Part shown: piece after piece, positions 9,494 through 18,361 of the stretch | How the letters are laid out: each line of letters begins with the position of its first letter | How positions within the stretch are numbered: the first letter of the stretch is position 1 | Assembly (NCBI GenBank): GCA_947631625.1 | Contig: CANRMA010000005.1 | Coordinates: forward strand, 92,108 to 156,107 | Direction: 5' to 3' | DNA from: an uncultured Lachnospiraceae bacterium | GTDB taxonomy: Bacteria > Bacillota > Clostridia > Lachnospirales > Lachnospiraceae | Length of the DNA: 64,000 nt | Notes under the pieces: model-generated | Told to the model about the DNA's origin: nothing | The model's database searches: none | The model's input: only the letters and a program-made list of their open reading frames with translations | Program-made: the position numbers and the translations under genes

Positions 9494-10681
9494 TTATTTA
9501 CCTTTTTCGGATTTAATAAAATCTTCATATAACGGCGACATATTACGCAGTCTTTCCACGATCTCTTTAATCTTGTCAACCGTATAATCTATATCTTCCT
9601 TAGTCGTCTTCTCAGATAAGGTCAGTCTGAGCGAACCATGCGCTATCTCGTGAGGCAGCCCTATCGCAAGGAGCACATGCGACGGGTCCAGAGAGCCTGA
9701 CGTACATGCTGAACCGCTTGAAGCGCAGATTCCGTTCTGATCCAAAAGAATAAGAAGCGACTCGCCTTCTATAAAACGAAAGCAGAAATGCGCATTATTG
9801 GGCAAGCGTTTCACCCTGTCCCCGTTTACTCTCGAATACGGCACTTCTTCAATAACGCGTGTTATTAAATAGTCCCTGAGTTTCTCTTCATAAGCGCTGT
9901 TTTCAGCCATATTATCATATGCAATCTTAGCCGCAGCGCCAAAGCCGACAATGCCCGGAACATTGTGGGTTCCCGCTCTTCTTTGTCTTTCCTGCGCCCC
10001 ACCGTGTATAAAGGAACGTATCTTAACTCCTTTTCGTATATACATAAGGCCTATGCCTTTGGGGCCGCCAAGTTTATGGCCGCTTGCGCTCAGCATGTCA
10101 ATATTCATATCATTTACATTGATCGGTATATGTCCGAACGCCTGTACTGCGTCAGTATGGAAAAGTATGCCGTTGGCCCTGGCGATCTCGCCGATCTCCT
10201 TTATCGGTTCGATCGTTCCTATCTCGTTGTTGGCAAACATTACGGAAATCAGAATGGTATCGGGCCTGATCGCGGCTTTAAGTTCATCAAGATCTATAAG
10301 TCCGCGCTCATCAACATCCAGATAAGTAACTTCGCAGCCGTTCTTTTCAAGATACTCCGCCGTGTGCAAAACAGCGTGATGCTCTATTTTAGTTGTAATA
10401 ATATGTTTTCCTTTGCCTGAATATGCCTCTGCCGCAGCTTTGAGCGCCCAGTTATCGGACTCGCTTCCGCCCCCGGTAAAATAAATCTCTTCCGGCTGCG
10501 CTCCAAGGCACTCAGCCAACGTCCGCCTCGCTTCATCCACCGCTTTCCCCGCGGTTCCCGCAAATGTATAGATCGCCGAAGGATTTCCGTAATATTCCGT
10601 AAAATATGGAAGCATTGCGTCCAATACTTCGGGATGGACCCGGGTCGTCGCTGCATTATCCAAATAAATCAATTTTTCCAT
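9494..10681 (-). CDS. iscS: Cysteine desulfurase
   Basis: The 395-residue pyridoxal phosphate enzyme takes sulfur from cysteine for Fe-S assembly. Features are the N-terminal YLDNAATT, the His of KIEHHAVL, the PLP-binding lysine in SASGHKLGGPKG and the catalytic cysteine loop SSGSACTSG. The short Cys loop marks the NifS/IscS class. It lies between iscR and iscU, and its own promoter and operator lie just upstream. Confidence 0.96.
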   Translation of the reverse strand: MEKLIYLDNAATTRVHPEVLDAMLPYFTEYYGNPSAIYTFAGTAGKAVDEARRTLAECLGAQPEEIYFTGGGSESDNWALKAAAEAYSGKGKHIITTKIEHHAVLHTAEYLEKNGCEVTYLDVDERGLIDLDELKAAIRPDTILISVMFANNEIGTIEPIKEIGEIARANGILFHTDAVQAFGHIPINVNDMNIDMLSASGHKLGGPKGIGLMYIRKGVKIRSFIHGGAQERQRRAGTHNVPGIVGFGAAAKIAYDNMAENSAYEEKLRDYLITRVIEEVPYSRVNGDRVKRLPNNAHFCFRFIEGESLLILLDQNGICASSGSACTSGSLDPSHVLLAIGLPHEIAHGSLRLTLSEKTTKEDIDYTVDKIKEIVERLRNMSPLYEDFIKSEKGK

Positions 10682-10780
10682 ATCTTCCTCCTATTCCCTT
10701 ACTATAAAGGCTTTTAATTCCGAACTTCTTTATTCCATTATTACATTACATCATTCCATTATCCAAGTATTCCATCATTT

Positions 10781-10797
10781 CCTAGTAATTTACTCGG
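10781..10797 (-). promoter_or_regulatory. Rrf2/IscR-type operator upstream of iscS
   Basis: A 17-base near-perfect palindrome, CCGAGTAAATTACTAGG on the minus strand, has arms that match at 7 of 8 positions. It covers about +2 to +18 relative to the start predicted from the promoter just upstream. The position suits repression by the IscR-like protein encoded next to it; binding itself is inferred. Confidence 0.65.
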
Positions 10798-10805
10798 ATA
10801 TAAAA

Positions 10806-10833
10806 ATTATAGCACCTGAAATAATATTGTCAA
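10806..10833 (-). promoter_or_regulatory. Strong sigma-A promoter of iscS-iscU
   Basis: On the minus strand TTGACA (10828-10833) and TATAAT (10806-10811) are both exact consensus with a 16-base spacer, and TGC directly before the -10 box makes it an extended -10 promoter. Confidence 0.88.
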
Positions 10834-10859
10834 GTACTATATTTTCATTATATATTAAC

Positions 10860-11294
10860 TTATATTACGTATTGGTCGCCCATCTCTTCCTGCCATTGAA
10901 GCATATCCTCCAACGTGATATTATCCACGACCTCATTTACGGCGTCGTTTATCTTCTGCCATATCCTTATAGTCACGCAACCCTGTTTGCGCCCGCACTC
11001 TTCCTTCTCATTGCCTACGCAGCTCACCGGCGCAAGATCCCCTTCCGTAAGCCTGAGTATCATGCCTACGGTATATTCCGACGGATCTTTTTTTAAAATA
11101 TAACCGCCCTGGGCCCCCCTTATACTCTTGACATATCCGGCCTTATTTAAGACGGATATGATCTGTTCCAGATATTTATCGGATATCTCCTGTCTTCTTG
11201 CCACATCCTTAAGGCTTACCGGCCCGCCTTTGCTGTATGTCGCCAGATCCAGCATAAGTTTGAGCGCATATCTTCCTTTTGTAGATACTTTCAT
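10860..11294 (-). CDS. iscR: Rrf2-family regulator, IscR-like
   Basis: A 144-residue winged-helix regulator that starts MKVSTKGRYALKLMLDLA, the classic Rrf2 N-terminus. Three cysteines in VSCVGNEKEECGRKQGC (about residues 91-107) are spaced as ligands for a [2Fe-2S] cluster, which favours IscR over the cysteine-poor CymR. GGAGG precedes the ATG at 11294 by 6 bases. A longer frame reaching 11381 lacks family similarity. The gene sits directly upstream of iscS, whose promoter region carries a matching palindrome, so it probably represses iscS-iscU when clusters are plentiful. Confidence 0.92.
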   Translation of the reverse strand: MKVSTKGRYALKLMLDLATYSKGGPVSLKDVARRQEISDKYLEQIISVLNKAGYVKSIRGAQGGYILKKDPSEYTVGMILRLTEGDLAPVSCVGNEKEECGRKQGCVTIRIWQKINDAVNEVVDNITLEDMLQWQEEMGDQYVI

Positions 11295-11439
11295 AGTGAT
11301 CCTCCATTCTTCCTGAACCTGTGATCCGTTCCGAACCCAAATCCGCAATATCAATTCATAGCATTTCCATATGAATACCATTATTATAATACCATTTTTA
11401 AAATAAATAAACCACCTATGAAAAATTTAAAATAATAAT

Positions 11440-11467
11440 AAAAAACCGAAGAAGCATTCTCCGGTTT
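11440..11467 (-). terminator. Intrinsic terminator after the GH18 gene
   Basis: A hairpin with AAACCG/CGGTTT arms and an extended inner stem is followed on the minus strand by a T-run, 12 bases past the stop of the GH18 gene. Confidence 0.8.
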
Positions 11468-11478
11468 AATATCATGTG

Positions 11479-13176
11479 TTATTTATTCATATATTCCTCT
11501 ATTTCAGTCCATACCGAAGGCTTTTCCAATCCCAACCGCCATTCGGCAACACCTGCTATTTTATATTTATCCATTATATTAAGCTTCACTCTTATCGACT
11601 CATCATCTTCAAGCCATACCTGATATTTACTGTTATCAGCCTGATATTCTCCGTAATTCTGACATGTTTCCTCATCCCAGTTAATATCTATGGAATGGTT
11701 AGCCACATATTCATCAGCCATTTCCATTCCGACTACCTGACTGCTCACTGTTGTGCCCGTCGTCTCCCATATCCTTGTATAAAAAGGCAGCGCGTTTATC
11801 ACTTTATCGGCCGGAACCTCTGCTACCGTATTGGAAATACCGTTTTCCACAAAACCGATGGACGCTACCGAGCCGGCCTCTTTACTGTTTCCGTGATGTT
11901 CATCATAGCCCATTATTATAACATAATCAGCCACAATACCCTGTTCATCCCTGCGGTAATGATCGTTATATCCCATCGGCACATAATTATCCACCGACAG
12001 AACTATGCCTTCCGCCCGGCACGGGATCGAAAGCTCTCTGATAAACTCTATAAAAGCCTCTCCCGTACTTTCACCTATATCTTCAAAATCAATATTCAGA
12101 CCGTCCAGTCCATATTCTTTCACCGTGCCCATAAGATTATCTATAAGGGCGTTTCTTGTGGAAGTCCGCGAAAGCAGCTTATACATATCTATCTTTTCCG
12201 TATCTGTGATATTACTTATGAGCGCCCAGACTTCAAGGCCCATCTCATGCGCCCTGCCCACATAATCCCCGGAGGCAAGACTCGTAAATTCTCCGCTGTC
12301 GCCCGTCAGCACAAACCATGTGGGAGAAATGACATTTACGCCTTTGGTGTCAGCCATTACCTCTTCAAGTTTATTATTACCCTCAATACTGTATATGGCA
12401 TGCCATGCGAGATTTATCTTATGATCCCTGACAATGTTCTTATATTCCGGTTCTTCATAATTCTTAACCGGTTCAGGTTCCTCTTCTTTCTTATCTTTAA
12501 GCCTCTTGTTCTCCACATAACCTATATACGCATCAGCAGTTTTGACCTTGCTCCATTTCTCCATCTCTTCGAGTACGATAACGCTGTCGCCCTTGGATAC
12601 ATCCTTCAGTATATCGCTCTTGATACCGCCCTGATATCTTATACGGGTATCCTTATCTATCTTAGCGGTCTGTCTTTTATTCCACTCCGTATATACCTGC
12701 ATATGATAAGGTTCGGTAAAAAGCTCATATGAAAAATTTGTATATTTCGCAACAAAATCCACTGCTATGTAGAGCATGTCCCCGTCATATCTGGAAATTA
12801 CATAACCCACGTTATCTAATTCTTCTTCGCCCACCTTATAATCGGAAGAACCTATATTGGTACTGACCACCGCGTCCGGCAAAGCATACAAAAGAAGTTT
12901 CTCTTCCTTATCTTCATAAAACCTGTCGTTAAAATAGGCGTGTACGGTAGAGATGTCAAAATAACACTCGTTATCCCAAATTTTGGCATGTTTTTCTATC
13001 ATTTCATCCTGTAATATGATCGGAACATCATCCTCACCGGTTATCCCGAAGTATTCGTTTAAATCCGCATATTCTTCCGAGTATGAATATTTATCTATCA
13101 ATCTGGCGCCAAACGCCGCCGCTCCGATAATTATAATAAGGACAACCGCAACAAGCACCGGAATTACTTTTTTCAT
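11479..13176 (-). CDS. Membrane-anchored GH18 glycosidase with SH3-like domain
   Basis: The 565-residue protein has an N-terminal membrane anchor (5-24), a region resembling copper amine oxidase-type repeats (about 50-150), an SH3-like segment (about 190-228, ending YIGYVENKRL) and a C-terminal GH18 barrel (about 255-560). The GH18 signature DGLNIDFE is at 358-365, where Glu365 is the expected catalytic acid. This architecture is that of YdhD/SleL-like hydrolases acting on N-acetylglucosamine linkages in peptidoglycan or cortex. No operon partner is evident. Confidence 0.9.
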   Translation of the reverse strand: MKKVIPVLVAVVLIIIIGAAAFGARLIDKYSYSEEYADLNEYFGITGEDDVPIILQDEMIEKHAKIWDNECYFDISTVHAYFNDRFYEDKEEKLLLYALPDAVVSTNIGSSDYKVGEEELDNVGYVISRYDGDMLYIAVDFVAKYTNFSYELFTEPYHMQVYTEWNKRQTAKIDKDTRIRYQGGIKSDILKDVSKGDSVIVLEEMEKWSKVKTADAYIGYVENKRLKDKKEEEPEPVKNYEEPEYKNIVRDHKINLAWHAIYSIEGNNKLEEVMADTKGVNVISPTWFVLTGDSGEFTSLASGDYVGRAHEMGLEVWALISNITDTEKIDMYKLLSRTSTRNALIDNLMGTVKEYGLDGLNIDFEDIGESTGEAFIEFIRELSIPCRAEGIVLSVDNYVPMGYNDHYRRDEQGIVADYVIIMGYDEHHGNSKEAGSVASIGFVENGISNTVAEVPADKVINALPFYTRIWETTGTTVSSQVVGMEMADEYVANHSIDINWDEETCQNYGEYQADNSKYQVWLEDDESIRVKLNIMDKYKIAGVAEWRLGLEKPSVWTEIEEYMNK

Positions 13177-13996
13177 TTATCCAGCTCCTTTCCGCATATC
13201 CTTAATTATAACAGACTATTGCCTTATCGTCATTATCATTTTTTACTTTTTTTGACCGCTTTCGCAAAAAAGCGCATGTGATCATGAATCGGGAACATCC
13301 TATGTTGTTTTTAAGCTGCATGCAAAAGCGCATCTTCCCGCAAAATCCGGCAGTTTCCAAAAGAATATCCGCAGTGTTATAACAAACAGCTCCGTATTTT
13401 GCATGAAAAGAGAATAAGAAGCGCGGATAAGTTTTCAAAAGCTCCCGCGCATATCTTTTTTAAAATAAAAAAATAAATGACGATAAGTAAAATACATACA
13501 ACAGTCCGAAGATGTCACCGGTATGCCAAAAAAATCAAAATAACTGTATAACCTTTTCAATCCTTGTGAATTATAATTGTGAAAATAACGAATGAAAAAA
13601 ATTATTCCATGACAAGGCGCGCAAGCCTGTAAGACTTTCTCATATCGGTCACGGTAACTCATTAATATCCGGGCTTTAGCTAATACCGGATACAATGCCG
13701 AACCCTATATAAGAAAAAGAATATCTTTCAATTTTTAATTATAAAACACTGCCTCCTTCCGTTGCTGATTGCCGGAGAACATCTTGTCGTTATTATATAC
13801 ATTTTTCGACATAATTGCAAGCATTTTCTAAAAATATTAAATTTTTTTAAAGACTTTTGTCATACTATTGACTTAAACCAATTCAAAGTATAAGATACTT
13901 TTAACATGAATAAAATTTTGATGATTGATCATTATTTTATTTAAAAAACTCACATAAATTAACAGTATCAGTATCTTATAGTAAGGATGTGATATT
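13177..13996. other. 820-base intergenic region without a supported gene
   Basis: Reading frames on the minus strand (for example 13435-13695 and 13202-13438) have no recognisable similarity, no good ribosome binding site and atypical residue content, so I do not call them. The right end carries the mecA promoter. I saw no clear riboswitch or RNA gene, but the stretch is long for this genome and partly GC-rich around 13600-13790. Confidence 0.5.
13868..13896 (+). promoter_or_regulatory. Probable mecA promoter with flanking inverted repeat
   Basis: TTGACT (13868-13873) and TAAGAT (13891-13896) are spaced by 17 bases. The 11-base sequence TATAAGATACT (13889-13899) overlapping the -10 box recurs as an exact reverse complement at 13970-13980, just before the mecA ribosome binding site. 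Confidence 0.5.
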
Positions 13997-14758
13997 ATGA
14001 AAATTGAAAAAGTAAACGAACACCAGATCCGCTGCACGCTTACCAGAGAAGATTTGGCGGACAGGGAATTAAAAATAAGCGAACTTGCATACGGTACGGA
14101 GAAAGCCAAAAGCCTGTTCCGAGACATGATGCAGCAGGCGGCCTATGAGTGTGGTTTTGAGGCGGAAGACATTCCCCTCATGATAGAAGCCATTCCGCTC
14201 AATGCCGAGTGTATTGTTCTTATTATAACCAAAGTTGAGGATCCGGAAGAACTCGATACGCGTTTTTCCAAATTTGCTCCTTCAGTGCATGATGAAGATG
14301 AGGATGATGATTCCGAAGACATTATCGACGTTTTCTCGGAAAGCACGGACGAGATGCTGGATATGCTGCGTAAGATGGATCAGCAAAGCCGCACCGTATC
14401 AGCTTCCGATCAGGAAAACGGCAGCCGGGCAAATGTTACGGCAGGCAATACGGTCTCCATTCCGCAGCCCGAACGTATGTTCTCATTCGCCTCGCTTGCA
14501 GATATTATTAAGCTTTCCCATATAGCGGCTCCTATTTATAAAGGCTGCAACACATTATATAAAAATGACATTAACGGCGCCTATCTGCTTTTGGTAAGTC
14601 CTTTAGGGCTTACGACGGCGGACTTTAACCGCATATGCAACATTCTTACGGAATACGGTCATCCGGAGCCATATTCAACGGCTTCCGAATCATATCTGGA
14701 AGAACATTTTGATCCTATCATTAAGGACAATGCGATACAGTCGCTTTCAGGTATCTGA
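13997..14758 (+). CDS. mecA: Adaptor protein MecA
   Basis: The 253-residue adaptor delivers substrates to the ClpC AAA+ protease. The N-terminal domain starts MKIEKVNEHQIRCTLTREDL, then comes an acidic, variable linker (about 95-150, with DEDEDDDSEDI) and a C-terminal domain (about 160-250) that contacts ClpC. This three-part layout and length match Firmicute MecA. AAGGA lies upstream of the ATG. It is monocistronic, ending in a strong terminator. Confidence 0.93.
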   Translation: MKIEKVNEHQIRCTLTREDLADRELKISELAYGTEKAKSLFRDMMQQAAYECGFEAEDIPLMIEAIPLNAECIVLIITKVEDPEELDTRFSKFAPSVHDEDEDDDSEDIIDVFSESTDEMLDMLRKMDQQSRTVSASDQENGSRANVTAGNTVSIPQPERMFSFASLADIIKLSHIAAPIYKGCNTLYKNDINGAYLLLVSPLGLTTADFNRICNILTEYGHPEPYSTASESYLEEHFDPIIKDNAIQSLSGI

Positions 14759-14778
14759 AAACATTCCCCATGGATCAT

Positions 14779-14825
14779 AAAAGTTCCGGGAATTGCAGTA
14801 AAAGCAGTTTCCCGGAACTTTTTTA
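14779..14825 (+). terminator. Intrinsic terminator after mecA
   Basis: A 12-base-pair perfect stem (AAGTTCCGGGAA with its complement at 14809-14820) is followed by TTTTTT. It also lies just past the convergent DUF1858 gene and may serve both. Confidence 0.9.
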
Positions 14826-14844
14826 ATACATATATTTTTACAGA

Positions 14845-15036
14845 TCACAGAGCCTCTATCCTGGTCATAAGATCGTCTATATCGATCCCATGCACCATAG
14901 CCGCTTCTTCCAAAGATTCACCCTGTGCGGAAGGACAGCCTAAGCAATGCATGCCGGCATCCAAAAGTATCGGGACCACATTGGGATCGATACTTAGTAT
15001 CTCGCCAATCGTCATATCTTTCGTTATCTGCGCCAT
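14845..15036 (-). CDS. DUF1858 domain protein
   Basis: A 63-residue protein: [14 protein letters not shown], then a [12 protein letters not shown] segment with a C-x-x-C pair, then a helical [13 protein letters not shown] part. This is the DUF1858 family, often a stand-alone small protein or fused to hybrid-cluster-type redox proteins in anaerobes. The function is not established. I chose the ATG at 15036 because AGGAGG lies 9 bases upstream. It is divergent from the pfl locus. Confidence 0.88.
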   Translation of the reverse strand: MAQITKDMTIGEILSIDPNVVPILLDAGMHCLGCPSAQGESLEEAAMVHGIDIDDLMTRIEAL

Positions 15037-15443
15037 ATTTTCATACCTCCTGAATTTTAATCTGATATTATCAGTTTCCCCACTGAATATCTTCATATTC
15101 TGTCATGCTTCATTATTACTTTAAACAGTATAAGCTTAAATTTTAATTACTGCAAGCCCATAATGATCTTTTCATATAATGATTTAAATAATACTTTAAT
15201 TTTTGAATAATTCTTTTCATTTTAAATAATAATTATCATTTTTAATTTTAAATAATTTTTTTCATCACGGCAAATAATCATCATATAAAAATATAAGAAA
15301 AAATATCTGAAAAAATATTTGAAAAATCATCTAATTCCTACAATATATATATGAAATATTTTATTTATTACGGATACATACAAATTTCACAAAAAATTAC
15401 TTAAATTTTTACATTTTGTATTAGAAAAAGTACAATGCCCGAC
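15037..15443. other. AT-rich spacer between DUF1858 gene and pfl promoter
   Basis: About 400 bases of extreme AT richness with imperfect repeats of TTTTAAATAAT and TTTTCAT (15200-15265). No gene is supported. It holds the promoter region of the DUF1858 gene and the upstream control region of pfl; I could not identify a clear Rex or CcpA operator. Confidence 0.5.
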
Positions 15444-15472
15444 TTGACGTAATCCTATCATTTAACTATAAT
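15444..15472 (+). promoter_or_regulatory. Strong promoter of the pfl locus
   Basis: TTGACG (15444-15449), a 17-base spacer and a perfect TATAAT (15467-15472) on the plus strand. The start would be near 15479, giving a leader of about 78 bases before the pfl ATG. Confidence 0.85.
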
Positions 15473-15556
15473 GATTATACAGGATTTTAAGCATGTTTCT
15501 TTCTGCGGAACATGCCGAACATATCAAAAATAATTAAAACAGGAGGCTATTTCAAA

Positions 15557-17596
15557 ATGAGACCAGAATGGAAAGATTTTGTAGGCGGCAAATGGGAGAA
15601 TGAAGTAAATGTGCGTGACTTCATTCAGAAGAACTATCATCCTTATGATGGCGACGAATCCTTTTTAGCAGGTCCTACGCAGAACACAAAAGACTTATGG
15701 GCGCAGGTTCTTGATTTACAGAAGCAGGAACGTGAAGCCGGCGGCGTACTTGACATGGATACCAAAGTAATTTCTACAATTACTTCTCATGGTCCCGGAT
15801 ATCTGGACAAGAGCAAAGAGAAGATCGTTGGTTTCCAGACAGATAAACCTTTCAAGCGTTCTCTTCAGCCTTACGGTGGTATCAGAATGGCAGAAAAAGC
15901 CTGCACGGACAACGGTTATGAAGTTGACCCCGAAATCAGTGAATTCTTCACTATACACAGAAAAACGCACAATGCAGGCTGCTTCGATGCATACAATCAG
16001 GAAATGAGAGCATGCCGTTCATCACACATTATCACAGGACTTCCGGATGCATACGGACGCGGACGTATCATCGGCGACTACAGACGTGTCGCTCTGTATG
16101 GTATTGATTACCTTATTGAAGACAAACAGGCTCAGAAAGATTCAACAGGCCGCGTTATGACGGACGACGTTATCCGTCTTCGTGAAGAGCTTTCAGAGCA
16201 GATGACGGCTCTTAAACTTATGAAAGAAATGGCGGCTTCTTACGGCTGTGATATTTCCAAACCTGCTACTAACGTACAGGAAGCTATTCAGGCTACTTAC
16301 TTCGGTTATCTCTGCGCAGTTAAAGAGCAGAACGGCGCTGCGATGTCACTTGGACGTACATCCACCTTCCTTGACTGCTACGCGGAAAGAGACCTTGCAA
16401 ACGGTACATTTACGGAAGAAGAAATTCAGGAATTTGTTGATCACTTCATTATGAAGCTCCGCTGCGTTAAATTTGCGCGTACTCCTGAGTACAATCAGAT
16501 CTTTGCAGGCGATCCGGTATGGGTTACCGAATCACTCGGCGGCGTTGGCGTTGACGGTCGTCCGCTTGTAACAAAGATGAGCTTCCGTTACTTGCACACA
16601 CTTACAAACCTTGGACCTTCACCCGAACCCAACCTTACGGTTCTCTGGTCTACAAGGCTTCCTGAGAACTGGAAGAAATACTGCGCTAAGATGTCTATCC
16701 AGACCTCTTCCATCCAGTATGAGAACGATGACCTTATGAGAGTTACACACGGCGATGATTACGCTATCGCATGCTGCGTATCCTCTATGGTTGTAGGTAA
16801 GGAGATGCAGTTCTTCGGAGCCCGCGCTAACCTTGCTAAATGTCTGCTTTACGCATTAAACGGCGGTGTTGACGAAGTTACCAAGAAACAGGTTGGTCCT
16901 AAGTATCGTCCTGTTACCGGTGATGTACTTGATTACGACGATGTATATGCTAAATTCATCGATATGATGGAATGGCAGGCTGACGTATATGTAAATACTC
17001 TTAATATAATTCACTATATGCATGATAAATACTGCTATGAGAGAGCAGAGATGGCTCTTCATGACAGAGACGTTAAACGTTATTTTGCAACAGGTGTTGC
17101 AGGTCTGTCTATCGTAGCCGACTCCTTATCGGCAATCAAGTATGCAAAGGTTGAGCCTATCAGAGATGAAGACGGCGTTATCGTTGACTTCAAGACCACC
17201 GGCGACTTCCCTAAATACGGTAATGACGACGACCGCGTAGACCTTATCGCACAGGATGTTGTTCATAAATTTATGACCGCTGTAAGAAGACATCATACTT
17301 ACAGAAACGGTATTCCTACAACTTCTATCCTTACGATTACTTCAAACGTAACCTATGGTAAGGCTACAGGTAATACGCCTGACGGACGTAAGAAAGGACA
17401 GCCGTTTGCTCCCGGCGCTAACCCGATGCACGGACGTGATACCCACGGCGCAGTTGCTTCCTTATCTTCAGTAGCTAAACTTCCTTTCAAGGATGCACAG
17501 GATGGTATCTCCAACACATTTACCATTATCCCCGGCGCGCTTGGTAAAGAGGATAAGGTATTTGCAGGTGATATCGAAGTAGATTTAAACAAATAA
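15557..17596 (+). CDS. pflB: Pyruvate formate-lyase catalytic core, lacking the glycyl-radical domain
   Basis: A 679-residue pyruvate formate-lyase core that splits pyruvate with CoA into acetyl-CoA and formate. Similarity to E. coli PflB runs from [13 protein letters not shown] at the start, through the active-site cysteine pair in [11 protein letters not shown] (about residues 406-407), to [15 protein letters not shown] near the end. It then stops after 13 more residues, exactly where the C-terminal glycyl-radical domain (about 80 residues) should begin. No RVSGYA-type motif is present; it is supplied by a separate gene at 17874. AGGAGG lies 10 bases before the ATG at 15557; an earlier in-frame ATG at 15512 lacks one. 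Codon usage suggests very high expression. Confidence 0.95.
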   Translation: MRPEWKDFVGGKWENEVNVRDFIQKNYHPYDGDESFLAGPTQNTKDLWAQVLDLQKQEREAGGVLDMDTKVISTITSHGPGYLDKSKEKIVGFQTDKPFKRSLQPYGGIRMAEKACTDNGYEVDPEISEFFTIHRKTHNAGCFDAYNQEMRACRSSHIITGLPDAYGRGRIIGDYRRVALYGIDYLIEDKQAQKDSTGRVMTDDVIRLREELSEQMTALKLMKEMAASYGCDISKPATNVQEAIQATYFGYLCAVKEQNGAAMSLGRTSTFLDCYAERDLANGTFTEEEIQEFVDHFIMKLRCVKFARTPEYNQIFAGDPVWVTESLGGVGVDGRPLVTKMSFRYLHTLTNLGPSPEPNLTVLWSTRLPENWKKYCAKMSIQTSSIQYENDDLMRVTHGDDYAIACCVSSMVVGKEMQFFGARANLAKCLLYALNGGVDEVTKKQVGPKYRPVTGDVLDYDDVYAKFIDMMEWQADVYVNTLNIIHYMHDKYCYERAEMALHDRDVKRYFATGVAGLSIVADSLSAIKYAKVEPIRDEDGVIVDFKTTGDFPKYGNDDDRVDLIAQDVVHKFMTAVRRHHTYRNGIPTTSILTITSNVTYGKATGNTPDGRKKGQPFAPGANPMHGRDTHGAVASLSSVAKLPFKDAQDGISNTFTIIPGALGKEDKVFAGDIEVDLNK

Positions 17597-17621
17597 TAAA
17601 TTAAGAAAAAGGATGGTTGTT

Positions 17622-17825
17622 ATGGACGAAAAGCAAATGATCGATGATTTTGTTAAAATGTTGGATTCCGGCATGGCACAGGGCGTTGGCCACGTAAATG
17701 TCGATGTTGATGACAAGTCCAATAATTCAAAAGAAGTACAGACTATGGGCTGTACCGATTGTTCCAGAACACCATTGGCATGTAGTGTTCCTACTTTGGA
17801 AGAAGGTCTGGATGATTTCAGATAA
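17622..17825 (+). CDS. Small cysteine-containing paralogue of the glycyl-radical domain
   Basis: A 67-residue protein between the two halves of pyruvate formate-lyase. Its first 27 residues (IDDFVKMLDSG, then GVGHVNVDVDD) align with the start of the glycyl-radical subunit encoded next ([22 protein letters not shown]). After that the radical loop is missing and is replaced by a cysteine segment, MGCTDCSRTPLACS, with three Cys. AAAAGGA is 8 bases upstream of the ATG at 17622; an ATG three codons earlier is less well placed. I know of no assigned function. Position and similarity suggest that it binds the same site on the core, perhaps as a chaperone, inhibitor or redox sensor; this is inference. 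Confidence 0.85.
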   Translation: MDEKQMIDDFVKMLDSGMAQGVGHVNVDVDDKSNNSKEVQTMGCTDCSRTPLACSVPTLEEGLDDFR

Positions 17826-17873
17826 TTATGCATGATCAATTTTCTATCTTACTATTAAAAGGAGGAGTTTAAA

Positions 17874-18119
17874 ATGGCAACAGCAAATACAGCTCAGGTA
17901 AATAACTTAGTATCATTATTGGACGGCTATGCAACAAAAGGCGGACATCATCTTAATGTTAATGTTCTTAACAGAGATACTTTACTGGATGCTCAGAAAC
18001 ATCCTGAAAACTATCCTCAGCTTACTATCCGTGTATCCGGATACGCAGTTAATTTCATTAAGTTGACTCCCGAACAGCAGGCTGACGTTATTTCCCGTAC
18101 TTTCCATGAGAGTATTTAA
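17874..18119 (+). CDS. Stand-alone glycyl-radical subunit of pyruvate formate-lyase (GrcA-like)
   Basis: An 81-residue protein equivalent to the last 80 residues of E. coli Pfl[34 protein letters not shown] and [11 protein letters not shown]. Gly56 in RVSGYA is the radical site. It resembles the autonomous cofactor GrcA (YfiD), but here it is encoded just downstream of a core that lacks the domain, so it should be an obligatory subunit rather than a repair part. AAAGGAGGAG precedes the ATG. The lengths of core and subunit add to 760, the length of intact E. coli PflB. A terminator follows. Confidence 0.95.
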   Translation: MATANTAQVNNLVSLLDGYATKGGHHLNVNVLNRDTLLDAQKHPENYPQLTIRVSGYAVNFIKLTPEQQADVISRTFHESI

Positions 18120-18150
18120 GCCTGAAACGACAGGATAATGAATTTATAAG

Positions 18151-18191
18151 AAACTGCGCATTGGCAACTCATACCGATGCGCAGTTTTTTT
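18151..18191 (+). terminator. Intrinsic terminator after the glycyl-radical gene
   Basis: An 11-base-pair stem, AAACTGCGCAT paired with ATGCGCAGTTT, is followed by a run of T. It separates the abundant pfl message from pflA. Confidence 0.88.
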
Positions 18192-18361
18192 ATACATGAA
18201 AACATATAGTTTATAATCGGAACTTTATATTGTTTATATTGTTTAAGTACTGGTAATTTTTCCCTGCAAAGGGTATACTATATGTAATGATAATATTATA
18301 TTTGCCTTATATAAAAAATAATTTTTTAATTCAGATATTAATAAGAAAGAAGGTATAAACA

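Noticed and set aside
11476..12732. 418-residue open frame on the plus strand
   Set aside because: It lies wholly antisense to the GH18 gene, has an implausible composition rich in His, Tyr and Ile, and lacks a ribosome binding site.
13435..13695. 86-residue minus-strand frame in the gap upstream of mecA
   Set aside because: No recognisable similarity, no Shine-Dalgarno sequence and an odd mix of Tyr, Phe and Cys; treated as noncoding.
15340..15445. Rex operator upstream of pfl
   Set aside because: Segments such as TTTCACAAAAAATTA resemble half of a Rex site, but no symmetrical partner is present.
17597..17873. Idea that the pfl split is a simple frameshift or sequencing error
   Set aside because: The core stops cleanly, a whole extra gene with its own ribosome binding site lies between the parts, and the radical subunit has its own ATG and AGGAGG; one or two base changes cannot rejoin them.
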